From contig CM061142.1 in the NCBI GenBank assembly GCA_030789695.1, positions 608,415,659 through 608,479,658 of the forward strand: a stretch of DNA of 64,000 nt, read 5' to 3'. The notes below the pieces were generated by a model. It did no database searches and was not told where the DNA came from. It saw nothing but the letters and a program-made list of their open reading frames with translations. Both the position numbers and the translations under genes were made by a program. Numbering within the stretch: position 1 is the first letter of the stretch; every line of letters begins with the position of its first letter. This document shows, one piece after another, positions 32,100 through 43,840 of this stretch. The DNA is from Scilla litardierei. Lineage: Eukaryota > Streptophyta > Magnoliopsida > Asparagales > Asparagaceae.

Positions 32100-33520
32100 G
32101 AGATCGGCTCCGAAGCTCCAGAATTGGAGATGCAGCAAATGTCTCTCAGTCAGGCAAAGGCGACAGAATCGAGAATCGACTTGGCCAGATTGACCATCAA
32201 TTTGAGCAGATTGGCTCAAGATTTGACAATCTTTCAGGCAAGGGTGACGGGATGGAATCGATGATAGCAGCAGTTCTGGCAGAATTAAGAGTATCAATGA
32301 CGCAGGAGGAGACTGATCATGGCAGGCAGCGCAAAGCTAAAGAGGTTATTATTGAATAGAGGATCGATGAGCATGGAGAAGAGAGTTCTTGAAGAAAAAA
32401 TGGTAATTATTCAGACCCTTACATTGCGAAGGCCGTAGGTTGCCTCTAGTCAAGAATTATACTTTTAATGGCCATATAATAAATCAGCCTAACCCGCCGA
32501 AGCTAGATCTACCTACATTTGATGTGAGTGAGAATGTTCTTTCCTGGGTTACACAGGTGCAGCAGATTTTCTTGTATTAAAAAGGCCAAGAAAGAGGAAT
32601 GTGTAAATTTATGTTCTTTTTATCCCAATGGATAAGCCTAACAATGGTTTATTCGGGTAGAAGATAATGTGGACGATTACTTGAACTGGGGCGTCTTTTA
32701 CGAAAAATCCTTGGCTGGAGTTGGTACTACGGAGTTCATGTGGCCATTTGATTCTTTTTCTGATCTTAAACAGCCTACTTCTACTTCTGATCGAGAGTAT
32801 CTTAGTAAATTTGAGCAATTCTAGTGTTTACTTGACAAACATCCGAGCAGAAACATTCTTGAAAAGCATCGGGGGACTCAAAAATGAAATTAGGTTTGAT
32901 GTTATTTCCACAAGAACCAGTTCATTCAAGGCTGCAGTGGCCATGTCCAGGTTGCATGAAGAGAGACTATTTGAGTGATGAGTCAGAGGGGAAACAAGGG
33001 AGGTGTGGCCAAGACTATCAGTAAGGAGGGAAAATGAAATAGTTCCGGCAATCAAAGATGGAGGAATGTCGTCACTCAAGAAAGTATCTCCGGCTGATAT
33101 ACAGCAAAGAATGAAACAGGTGATTATTTTTTTAGTTGTGATGAAATGTGGACCCTTGGACATGTGTGCAATGAAAAGAAATTATTTATCCTATAGAGTA
33201 TTTGTGTGAATGATGATGAAGAAATTGAGAATGAACATGAGATGAGTTCTTCACATAAAGATTTGAATCATAGATGTGGTACTTCGTTTCTTTCACTTCA
33301 GACCATGTATGGAATACAATCTGCTATATTAGGGAGCAAGCAGTAGGTATTCTAGTAGTTTTATTTTAGGTTCTACACATAGCTTTATACATTATAGTTT
33401 GACTAAGTGGGGGTTGCAACTGCAAAGGTCTAGAAACTTTGATTTACTGGTGGCCAATGGAGAGATCAGCAAAGCTGGATTTTGTAAATATGAAAACTTG
33501 GATTGTGGGGGGATGCCCAT
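32100..33520 (+). pseudogene. gag and protease remnants, third gypsy element
   Basis: The gag capsid region is recognisable by LDLPTFDVSENVLSWVTQVQ (about 32500-32560). The protease remnant LGSTHSFIHYSLTKWGLQLQ (33364-33425) is the retropepsin active-site block with the catalytic D-S replaced, so it is inactive. Frames are heavily broken. Confidence 0.7.
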
Positions 33521-33829
33521 TAACTCGTGGGGATTTGATGATGAAACATAAATTTCAAAAGGCCACTGGTTAATTCTTCTACAAGGGTTTGGAGATGATC
33601 TGGTAAGGGGTTGTGCCTGAGTTATAATTCATTGAGGAAAATTTTAGGATGGATTAAGGAATCTGGTTTAGAACTCATTCTCAAGATGCAGGATGTGGGA
33701 GACATTCAACGGGATAGCTCAATGAGTGTTCTTCAACCAGACCTACGACTAATTTTGGACAAGTTTGCAGTTGGTGCTCTAAGGGCCAAAGCAATTATCA
33801 CCTAGGACGGAGTGTGTTCACCAAATTCC

Positions 33830-35070
33830 TTCGCTAGATGCCGCTAGTCCAGTATGTGTGAGACCTTATACGCACACTTACTTCCTTGAGAATGAAATAT
33901 AGAAGCTGATGAAAGACATGCTTCAGTCTGGTATGAGCAAGTCTAGTTGTAGCTCTTATGCATCACCCGTCATGATGGTTAAGAAATCAGACAGGTTTTG
34001 GCGCATGTGTATAGATTATATGGGTCTCAATCAACAACAGACAGACAGTGAAGGACAAATTAGGACAAATTTCATATTCCGATCACATCACAGATGAGCT
34101 GCTAGATAACATGCATGGTTCCTAATTTTATTCAAAACTAGATTTGAGATCAGACTATCATCAGACAAGGGTAGCAAATAAAGACACACCCAAGACTATT
34201 GCTTTCACAACCCATGAGGTTTATGAGTTTCCAGTGATACCCTTTGACCTCACTAATGCTCCATCCACATTTCAGGGTCCAATGAATTAAATTTTTAGTC
34301 CTTTTTGAGAAAAAATTGTTTTACTATCTTTTGATGATATGGCTGCATGCACCAACAATTTGGAAGAACATTTACAGCATATGGAAAAGGTTTTGCTTGT
34401 GTTAAAAGATAATCAATTGTTTGCTAAGTTGCCTACATTAGATGGCAGTAGGTTGAGTATTCAGGCCATATTGTCTCAATGAATGGAATTATTTGTTGAT
34501 CCAAACAAAATAAAAGCAATCGGTTAGTGGCCTATCCTAGACACTTTGAAGCCATTTGTGGATTTCTTGGCTTGGCAGGGTGGTACAGGAAAATTATCAA
34601 GGGTTATGGGTTGATAGCTTCTCCATTGATAGCTCTTCTGAAAAAGAAATCTTTAGCTGGATAGGTTATGTGCAACAAACCTTCACCTCACAAAAAAAGA
34701 AGCTTTAACTCAAGCACCAGTACTAACCATGTCTGATTTCGACAAGCTCTTCATGTGGAGTGTGATGCTTCAGTAGTAGGTATTGGGCTTGTTCTTATTC
34801 AGAAAGGGAAGCATATTGTATTTCTGAGTAAAGTGCTTACGGGCAAGGTTCTGGCATTATCCACCTACAAGAGTTTTTGGCAAACATTTTTGCTATAAAG
34901 AAATGGAAGCAATATTTGTTGGGAAGGAATTTTCTCTTCAAGACTGATCATTAGAGCTTAAAATATTTATTACATTAGCAAATTGATAAAGAGTACAAAG
35001 TGGTGAGCCAAGTTACATGAGTTGGATTATAATGTGGTATATAAGTCTGAAACAGAGAATGGGAAAAGTC
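33830..35070 (+). pseudogene. Reverse transcriptase and RNase H, third gypsy element
   Basis: In order: [70 protein letters not shown], and LLSFDDMAA at the catalytic site (F-D-D kept). Then LEEHLQHMEKVL and the RNase H start VECDASVVGIGLVLIQKGKH, continuing to WKQYLLGRNFLFKTDH and SLKYLLH. Multiple stops and shifts mean no product is possible. Confidence 0.85.
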
Positions 35071-35379
35071 CTTTATCTCAAAGGGTGCATTGATTTAGAG
35101 TTTAAAGAAGGTGAGGCTGACAGTTCAAAGGTGTCTTGATTCAGAGTTTAGATGTGTAGCTGACAGTTCAAGTGAAGACAATTCAGGTAGAACCAGCAAC
35201 AGTGTGGTTCAAATTTTAATGCTCAGTATACTGCCTATGCCTATTTCTGTGGTGCAGGGTGTTTGTTTAGAAGAAACTAAAAACCTAATGGCTACGGATA
35301 CTTATTATCTAGCACTGAATACTAAAATACAACAAGGGTTGGGTGATAACAAGATTACAAAGGGGTTTTCTACAAGGAC

Positions 35380-36899
35380 GGTTTGTTGATTAGTCACAAT
35401 TGCAAGAAGGTCAAGAAAGTCATATTGGCAAAAGTCTATTCAACCCTGCTTGAAGGATATTTTGGAGTGCAAAGAATTTACAAAAGCATTATTGGCAAGA
35501 CCTCAAGTCGGATGTAAGGATATTTGCTATGGAATGTGAGGTCTGTCAAAGGAATTAGGTTGAGAACATCGCCTCTCGGGGGTTGATGCAACCCTTAAAG
35601 TACCAGAGAAAAATTGAGAAGATATATCCATGGATTTTATTATAGTACTGCGTCGCCTCTCGGGGGTTGATGCAACCCTTAAAGTACCAGAGAAAAATTG
35701 AGAAGATATATCCATGGATTTTATTATAGTACTGCCTAAAAGTAAATGGTGTTTTGTGATATTTGTAATGGTATACATGTTGACAAAATATGTTCATGTT
35801 TCCCACTAAACCATCCTTACGAAGCAACCAAGATTGCTGAAGTGTTTTTTTGAAGTAAATGGTGTTTTGTGATATTTGTAAATGGTGTTTTGTGATAGTA
35901 CTGCCTAAAAGTAAATGATGTTTTGTGATATTTGTAATGGTATACATGTTGACAAAATATGTTCATGTTTCCCACTAAACCATCCTTACGAAGCAACCAA
36001 GATTGCTGAAGTGTTTTTTTGAAGGGGTGTTTAAGCGTCATGGGTCGCCAAATAGTATTATTAGTGATAGAGACATTGAATTCATCAGCTAATTTTAGGC
36101 GGAACTATATAAACTGCAAGGTTGCACGCTTAAGCATAGTACTACATATCATCCCCAAACAGATGGGCAAATGCAAGTCACCGATATGAGCCTGGAAACT
36201 TACCTGAGATGCTTTTTGTAGTTATAAGCTTCAAGGGTGGATGAAGTGGTTGGCTTTGGTTGAAATCTAGCTCAGTGCTACTTGGAAGAATCCCACCCCG
36301 ACTACTTTTGAAGCAGTGTCTAGAAGACAAGCTGTAACCCTTGCCACATATACACCTAACACAAGAAAGGTGCATGCTAGTCAAGGAAAATCTATTTCCA
36401 GGTATATTGCCATCAAATTGTTGAAGAACAATCTCTATACTGCTAGGGAAAGGATGAAAACACTAGCGGATAAACAAAAAACTTAAAGGAAATTTGAGGT
36501 TGGTGATTGGGAATTCCTTCGACGACAGCCCCAGAAACAAATCTCGGTCTCAAAGGAAAAGACCCAAAAGATATCCCTAAAGTTTTTGGTTCATACCAGG
36601 TATTAAAGAGAAATAGGGAGGCATCCTATAAATTGGCTTTGGATGCAGGAGAATTATGTATCTCATGTATCTAAGTTAAAGAAGAAGCTTGACTAGCAAC
36701 AGGTGATACAAGATCATCAACCCAATTATTATGAAGAAATCATCCAGGAACTTGAAGCAATTGTTGCTAGGATGAGGATCCAGAAGACTGTGAGTATTGG
36801 TCACCAGGAAGCAGAGAGGGGCGGATGAAGCCACTTGGAAGGATTATTGGGACCTGGTTAAACAATATTCCCCTTTTGATTTAAAAACAAGTGAACAAT
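35380..36899 (+). pseudogene. Integrase and chromodomain-like tail, third gypsy element
   Basis: The zinc region (YSTLLEGYFGVQRIYKSI), core start (SMDFIIVLPKSKWCFVIFVM) and STTYHPQTDGQ (36138-36170) mark the integrase. The tail ADEATWKDYWDLVKQYSPFD (36817-36880) looks like the end of a gypsy chromodomain. Two segments are tandemly duplicated within the core (separate entry). Confidence 0.8.
35562..36022 (+). repeat. Two successive duplications within the integrase
   Basis: First: about 82 bp starting TCGCCTCTCGGGGGTTGATG occurs at 35569 and 35651 as near-identical tandem copies. Second: AGTAAATGGTGTTTTGTGAT...GCTGAAGTGTTTTTTTGAAG (35741-35852) recurs at about 35909-36022 with a short truncated piece (35853-35908) between. 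Near-identity of the copies in an otherwise decayed element suggests they arose recently. Confidence 0.85.
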
Positions 36900-36907
36900 C
36901 TTATGGA

Positions 36908-38322
36908 CACGGTTCTAAATATAGGATATCGGTCGTGTTCGGCTTGAAAAATTTGATATTGGATTGCAGATATCGGAGATATATCGGAGATATTGACTAA
37001 ATATCAAAGTGTCATATCGGAGGCTAAAAATGATGCGATATGCAAGCATAGATGTATTTAAGAAGATATAAATGATATAAACATAAATGGGTATACTTAT
37101 CTCATTAAACGTGAATGTTGGCCCTTAGTGAATTTTTTAAGTAGTCGCGAACCAAGAGCGTTCAAGATATGATTTCATATTATATTAATTAAGTATGATA
37201 TCGTTTTAATAACATAACTATGTTGTTAACTATTAAGCAAAAATTAATTAACACTTTAACAGCTATTACACAAAACTCATGTTCATTTTACATTAATGGA
37301 AATCATGGGATGTCAATTTTGGATTAGATATCATAACAAATGAGCCACAACAATAAGATAATATCATAATAGAAATAGAAAATCAATTGAAAGTCTGAAA
37401 GTTAGGAAAAATTAGCATGCTACTATCACCAAGACATTTATCCACAAAATTCATGTTACCAAGACATATAACATTATTTGCTAGCCTATATCATATATCA
37501 CTTTTTTGACAATTAAAATTACTTCTAGATTTGAGAGCGAAAGAGCGGGAAAACGTCCAACAGTTGAAGGGAGAAAAGAAGATGTTGACTGATTCACTGA
37601 TGCGGCAATTGCAACCTGAAGGCGGAAGTAAATAAAGGAGGGACGGTTGTAAATTGAAGTAAATAAATATCACAAAAAATGGAAAAAAGGGAGCCGATCA
37701 ATCTTATGTGAAACTGCAAACTAAAGCCGATCAATTGTCACCTTTGGACTTGGGTCGAAGAGAGAGAGTCGTGTTAGTCGAAGAGAGAGATAGTTGTGTT
37801 GTCGGTCGAATAGAGAGGGTTGAAGAGAGAATGAGAGTTGCGTCGTCGATTGAACCGTCAAAAAGAGCGGGAGAGTTGTGTCGTTAATCGAAGTGTTGAA
37901 AGGAGATGGAGAGCTGCGTCGTCGGTTGAAAAGAGATGGAGAGCTGCGTCGTCGGTCAAATAAAAGGGAGCGGCGAAACCATCGGTCGAAAAGAGGGAGA
38001 GCAGTGAAATCGAAGTGAGAGAAAATTAAGGCTTTTGGCCTTTCCTCTCACGATTTTGTCCCTTTATATGCGGGTATCGGGTCGGGTCAGGTAACAAATT
38101 ACAAACCTGACTCATCACCCGACCTGCTAACCAAAATAGAAAAAACCAAAAACCAACTAATATTTCGAAGCGAAATATTGGCCGATACATTGGCCATGCA
38201 ACCGATATTGTGGTCGATGTCGGTAAAATATTGGAAGACGTAATTTATCGCACTATATCGTATCACACATGTCTAATTTCCGATATTGCAGCCAATATAT
38301 CGGTCCGATATTTAGAACACTG
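36908..38322. mobile_element. Non-autonomous hAT element (1415 bp)
   Basis: Left end CACGGTTCTAAATATAGG and right-end inverse CAGTGTTCTAAATATCGG, flanked by an 8-bp target duplication CTTATGGA/CTTATGGG (36900-36907, 38323-38330; 7 of 8). The subterminal region (GATATTGACTAAATATC, GTGTCATATCGGAGGC) is shared with the 3' end of the hAT transposon at 20.9-25.9 kb in opposite orientation. It is therefore probably a deletion derivative of that family. It encodes no transposase. Confidence 0.88.
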
Positions 38323-38334
38323 CTTATGGGAAAG

Positions 38335-38847
38335 TGAATTGATAGGTCTCGGTTTGGGAATAACTTCAGTGGCAAGTTTTGTGGCAAATATACGAATTAT
38401 CAGTGAATGAGGGTTTAAATGCAAAAAAATTGGATCGAAACACAAGAGGGAAGAGGTATTTAAAGACTCTGGGGTGTTTTGTACTTAAATACTTTAAGTT
38501 GCAGGTTCAGATTAAAACATGTGAAGCGTGTGAATGGCTAAGATGATTTCCAGCTGAGCTGGAAAGTGGTTGTAACTGCTCGACCAATTCACAATAACCT
38601 GAATCCGTGTCTCCTTCATCTTCTTATTTTTCTTTGTATCAGCAACCATATAAACTGAACTAGAAAAGCGAGAAGGTTATAGAGCATACTAAATCTCATA
38701 ATAACGGGCTTGTATTCGAGTTGAGCATTCATTGATCAGCTCCTATCAATAAGAAGTTCCAAACCAAGCTTAATTCCGTGCTAAATTCCTAATTTCTATG
38801 GCTAGAAATAGCCCATTTAAGATAAATGGCAAGGAGAAGGCCCATCA
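38335..38847 (+). repeat. 3' LTR of the third gypsy element
   Basis: 513 bp matching 31593-32089. It ends GGCCCATCA. Its start at TGAATTGATAGG, just after the hAT target duplication, is a best guess. Confidence 0.72.
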
Positions 38848-39823
38848 CTATGATTGTCTAAGTAGGGAAGGTTGCCATTGGGAAACTTTTCTCAGAGTTT
38901 GAATCATTTCTCTCTCCCCGCTGTGGGTGTGAACTCGATTGCAACATCAACAACAGTTGTTTAATCTCCTTTATTATTGATTTTACTTAATCAATCTGTA
39001 GTTTTCTTGATTCCTTGTTAAACAACACTCAAGCCCGACTTCCAAAACTCGTCAGGCTAAACCCGCTAAACTCCCAAAATATTTTGCCAAACCAACTCTA
39101 TCGTGTATCCAATTAGAACCGAAACCTTAACCTCCACTAAAGTTGATAGCAAGTATTTTTCTTGTGACCCAAAACCCTAAATGGCTCTCACGAGTCCTTG
39201 AAACACCACAGTCGAGCCTTCACAGACACCCAAAACTTCATGTCAATGTATATTCTGTAGAAAATCTTAATTTACTGATGTATGACCCTCAAACTTCTCA
39301 AAAACCTATTCTAGTTAACCACTACATTCACAACATCAAAACCTGTAACCCTAGCAACCAACCCAAAACAACCCCAACAACCCCTCATTTCTCAAAACAC
39401 TGAAACAAAGACACTCTTGTTTCTCTTTATCTGGTGCAGATCATTATCCTCGTTTAGATCAGACATCTCATTCAAAGCTTCAAAATTCTCAACAAAATTA
39501 TCTTCAAGTTCAGCCACAGACTTCATCAACAACTTCAGATCACATCAAAATTCATTAATGTTCATCTGCATGAAGCCATGTGAAGCCTGCATCATTTGTA
39601 ACGACTCTTCATCAAAGGTTAAGTTCACAATAGCCTTTCAACATGGCAATGGCTTATAAATATTGGATACAAGCCCCAAGGCTTGGAGACACCATCATCT
39701 CTCCTTCCACTAGCAAGCTTTATTCTCTCTCTGGTTACACTTACAGTCTCCTATTGCAAGTTGAACTGTCACCATATTAAATCAAGACAATCGATGCACT
39801 TCAGCCTCCGATGTATTTGAGAA
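38848..39823. other. Intron sequence, no recognised feature
   Basis: AT-rich sequence with a few short ORFs (for example 39143-39403). No TE termini were recognised. Confidence 0.4.
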
Positions 39824-40539
39824 CTAGTCATAACCTGTGATCATAGGTCACTGTGCATTCAAAATATTCCCCCAAAAAATTCAACCCATTCAAAATCTCT
39901 TCCCAAAAAAAAATTGCAGCCTCATTAAAAATATCTTACCCCAAAATTTAACCCCGTTCAAAATATCCCCCAACAAAAATTTTTAACCACATACAAACTA
40001 TATTTTAGTTCATCCCAAAAAATTTAGTTCACTCCAGATTTAGTTCTCAAAAAATTTAGTTCCCTCCAGATTTAGTTCCCCCAAAATTTTAAATTAAAAT
40101 TTAGTTCCCTTAAAGAATCTAGCTCCCACAAAATTTTAAATTAAAATTTAGTTCCCTTAGAGAAATTAGTTCACCAAAAATTTTAGTTCCCCCTAAAATT
40201 TAGTTCTCTCCAAATTTGGTTCCCCTCAAAATTTAAAATTTTAGTTCCCCCCCCCTAAAATTTAGTTCTCTCCAAATTTACTTCCTCCCAAAATTTTAAA
40301 TTAAAATTTAATTCACTTCAAAAAATTTAGTTTCTCCCAAATTTAGTTACCTCCAGATTTAATTTCTTCCAAAATTTAAAATTTTAGCTCCCCCAAAATT
40401 TTAGGGTTTTTCCCTAAAATTTTCATAAACTCGCATACTAACCATTGATTCCTAAAGATTAAATCTTAACCATCTTTATACCCACCACTTTTTCCTAGTC
40501 AGCAAACTCATTCAAAAACATCCTCATTTGTATAATAGA
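39824..40539 (-). mobile_element. Helitron-like element abutting another
   Basis: Minus strand: 5' end TCTATTATACAAATGAGG at 40539, 3' end with a CAGTGACCTATGATCACAGG stem region, then TTATGACTAG at 39824, followed by T. The interior is a degenerate array of AAATTTAGTTCCC(T)CC phrases (plus strand). No coding capacity. Its 5' terminus is immediately joined to the CTAG of the next Helitron (40540). Confidence 0.8.
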
Positions 40540-40808
40540 CTAGAAATAACACGTGCACGCAGTGAACGAACATTCAAAAATCCACTCAACAACCAAGACG
40601 TGGGCCCCACATGAGTGTTTCGCTGGGTGCAAAACTAGGTGCAACTGGAAAGAGTGGATGTGAGTGTGGATATTGTCTTGGGGTTTTTGAGGATTTATAT
40701 CGGGGGTGTTTTGGGGGTTTTTTATTTGGGGTGTTTTTTGGGAATGTGACACTTCCCCTATGTCATACTCAGCATTCCCCCAGGGGGATGCTCTTGTATG
40801 TACAATAG
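40540..40808 (-). mobile_element. Second Helitron-like element, joined head to tail
   Basis: On the minus strand the 3' end reads GTGCACGTGTTATTTCTAG, with CTAG at 40543-40540, directly followed by the TCTATT of the element above. The interior (GATATTGTCTTGGGGTTTTT on the plus strand) parallels the Helitron at 45609-45900 in inverse orientation. The 5' end, near 40808, is not certain. Confidence 0.65.
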
Positions 40809-40811
40809 ATG

Positions 40812-41110
40812 TATTTTTTAATCTATCGTGTAGATGTGTGGCCAGTGTGGGTTGTTCTAGCATTTTGTCACTAATGAAATCAATAATAGAACAAGGCCTT
40901 CCAATAAATGGCATTCTATATAATGAAGATCACATAGGCAGTTGTTGAAGCCTTTAACATGTTGGATATTTTTTTGATCCATCCTGTAGATGTGTGGTCG
41001 GTGTGGGTTGTTCTGGCATCCTGTCACTAATGAAATCAATATTGGGACAAGGCCTTCGAATAAATGGCATTTATATAATGTAAATCGCATAGACAATTGA
41101 TGAAGCCTTC
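40812..41110. repeat. 155-bp tandem duplication
   Basis: Two diverged copies start TATTTTTT.ATC (40812 and 40967). They share TAGATGTGTGG, GTGTGGGTTGTTCT, GTCACTAATGAAATCAATA and ACAAGGCCTTC. No coding potential is evident. Confidence 0.85.
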
Positions 41111-41287
41111 ACCCGGTTGCTTCCTGGATACAATTAGGTGTTATTGTCAAGCTCTACTTCCCAAAATGCGTGACAGTTTTACATGAATTGCAGGTCATAT
41201 TGTTTACAAGTGAATAATATAGCCAATAACAGAAATGTGCCAACATACTCATAAAAATTGAAAACATGATTATCATATAAAGGTTAC

Positions 41288-43669
41288 AATGTCTCCAGAT
41301 ACCATCCATAATGATCTAATCATTCAAAAGTCTGCATCCTACGCAGAAAATCAGTATCCGTCTATACTCCTGATCAGCACCTGACGGTGCACTAAAATAA
41401 GGGACCGCTAGGTCGGAGTAAATTCACAATAATTCTAAAATTCGAAATTTAAATAGGGTGTATGACTGAAATGAAACAAGAACAGAGTATATATAAGGTG
41501 ACAACATGATAAACTACAGACATGAATATAAATCAGTTTACAGTTTAAGTCTATGTAATAAATGTTCTAGTCCTGTGAATGTAACAATTATATCAATCCT
41601 AAACCGTGACTCATATGGAAGAGTACGATAAACAACTCGACGACCACCTTGTACCATGGGGACGCTAACCCGAGTTGAGTCCAAACAAGAACTAAAGGGG
41701 GCTCAAAATCCATCCACGATACTAGTATAGGTCCAAACAGATGCATGAATGAGACCCAATCAGATACCAGATGCGATGTTGAAATTTTATCACTTATAAT
41801 CAAAAGCATGGCTTCAGTTATTTCTGTACTCCTTCTAATTCAAGATATCCCAAAATCCAGTGAGTCTGAATGTCAAGTGATTGTTTAATGTCAAGTGATT
41901 GTTTAAGGTTAATGTGTGTTGTTTCAACGTGATATTCTAAAGTCAAGTTGTCATATTATCTCCTGAGTTTCATGCCATGAAGTTGTAACAAATGTCTAAT
42001 TATGTATCGGTTGGACTATCAACAATTTCCTTTATTGTGAGTGATTACTCTAGCATGCATCATATTGAAGTAAAAAGAAGAACAAGTCTCTCAACAAGAC
42101 TAAGGGACAACATCATCATTAGCATATATGACTGGGGAGTTATATATTCCAATTCCACTCTAAATTCATGATTTCCAACAGTTTAAGAGCCATCTTATCA
42201 ACAAGTCTACTTTCCAACAATATGCCACGTATGAATCATTATTCAACGAGTCCAATTAACCAACAATATAACATACATGGGAATAACAATTTACTTAAGA
42301 ACATATTTAACATAACCCAACCCAACCATATATCCCAATCAATGTCAGAAATATTATATAATCATTTGCATACATAAAAAATTCCACAATAGTTCATGGA
42401 AGAGGGTCAACTTGAAATCTCAGACAAAGCCTCATCCTCAATCACTCTAACGGTCAATTCTAATTTCACATGCTTCCCATTATTACAATATCATCAGGAT
42501 ATGATTTTCAATTTCATCAAAATGAGCATGTGTAAAGCTAACCATAAGTTCCAAAATATTTTAAATCCAAATGTTCAACAAGACCCGAAGCCATCATATA
42601 CAACAACCCAACTGAAATAGGACAAGGATCCCATGGCAAAAGCCAACAGAGACAGTGCCAAAAGGCAACGGCTTAAGGTGAGTCACAAGTATCAAGGGGA
42701 AACCATCCACAGGAGCAATGCAAGCCTTCAAGAACAACCAAACATGGACATGGCCTTCATCATAGGAATCAGGACAAAGCCCTAAGGCTCAGTTCCATCA
42801 TGGCCATAAGGAGGGAAAAAGAACCCTCACCAATTTAAAACCGAAATTAAAACGAATTTACCGTTCACCGAAATCACATCGCCAAACATTGCCGCCGTGC
42901 AATCGAGCGGTTGCAGCTACTCGCCGAAGGGAGCGGACGAAAACTGAAGGAAACCCCAGCCTCAAACCAAAAATCCAAACACAAAACAAGAAAACCCAAG
43001 TTTGATGGAAAAAATAATTTTTCTTTTCAAATTAAAACCTTAAACCAACGAATGAGCATTTATAGGGGGAAAAGAGCTTAGATGGGATGGAGGCATGTAT
43101 CACTGGGCTTGTGAGGTCAGCAGTCGCAGAGAAGTGTGATAGATGTGATGGCAAGCGACGATCACAGAGAAAGGGAGCTGAGGTGTGTCGTCAAGTATGA
43201 GAGAGAAGAAAAATGGCATAGATTTTGAGAGGTGGCGGAGAGAGACACTCGAGTGCGAGTGGGGGCAACGGATTGCAGAGGAGCAGTCGTGAGAGGGAGA
43301 GAGAAAACAGTAGAGGGCGGCGTCGCCAAACTCTCACGTGGGACGAGTGTGTTAGGGTTAAGGGGAGATGAGAGAGAGGTCATGTGTGGGCTAAGGGGGG
43401 ATGAGAGAGGAGATGCTGGGCTTGGGGAATTAAAGAAATAAAATTGGGCATTTGGGCCTTTAAGCCTTTGGGCTTGTCGGGCTGAAGGGGAAAAGAAAAG
43501 TAAGGAAAGAGATCGTTTGGGCTGGTCTATGGGCCGTGGGAGAAGAAGAAAGTAAAGAAGAAAAGAAACAAGAAGAAAATGGAAAGGAAAATAGAAAAAA
43601 TATTTTAGAAATATGGACAATTTTAATTTTAATTTCTAGAATTTATATGTAATAATACGGGGTATTACA
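41288..43669 (-). mobile_element. Probable solo LTR, about 2.4 kb
   Basis: On the minus strand it begins TGTAATACCCCGTATTATTA, an opening common among long plant gypsy LTRs, and contains a TATAAATG promoter-like box (43055-43062) downstream of a GC-rich zone (42840-43440). The sequence GTTAC occurs at both borders (41283-41287, 43670-43674), as expected for a 5-bp duplication. The left border lacks the canonical TG by two bases. No PBS, coding domain or second LTR was seen. The ORF at 43620-43162 minus is low-complexity LTR sequence, not a gene. Confidence 0.55.
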
Positions 43670-43675
43670 GTTACC

Positions 43676-43840
43676 ATGACAGATTGTAAATGTGATGCAG
43701 TTGTTGCAAAGACGTTTCGGCATTTTTTGAAGAAAAAAAATATGGTGTCTCCTCATGGAGATTATTTCTCACTAGAAGAGGATATTATGACCAGAGTGTC
43801 GGATAGAGTGAAGGAATTTCTTCAAAGTTACTTTCTGTAA
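43676..43840 (+). CDS. Short unrecognised ORF next to the solo LTR
   Basis: An open stretch of 54 codons (MTDCKCDAVVAKTFRHFLKK..., MTRVSDRVKEFLQSYFL) has natural-looking, mixed amphipathic composition and begins two bases after the LTR border. It may be the tail of a decayed gene or TE reading through that the LTR cut. No family is recognised, and the stretch is short enough to be chance. Confidence 0.25.
   Translation: MTDCKCDAVVAKTFRHFLKKKNMVSPHGDYFSLEEDIMTRVSDRVKEFLQSYFL

Larger units (their letters stand above)
31593..38847 (+). mobile_element. Third Ty3/gypsy element, old and degraded
   Basis: LTRs at about 31593-32089 and 38335-38847 (starts approximate, no clear target duplication). 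PBS TTGGCATCAGAG at 32091. Then gag, protease, RT, RNase H, integrase and a chromodomain-like tail, all with many stops. A 1.4-kb hAT derivative (36908-38322) sits just before the 3' LTR. The LTRs are clearly more diverged than those of the 8649 element, so this is an older insertion. Confidence 0.82.

Noticed and set aside
43162..43620. 152-codon minus-strand ORF with a hydrophobic start
   Set aside because: It lies in the LTR-like sequence near the TGTAATACCCCG end, is Ser/Pro low-complexity and has no family resemblance.
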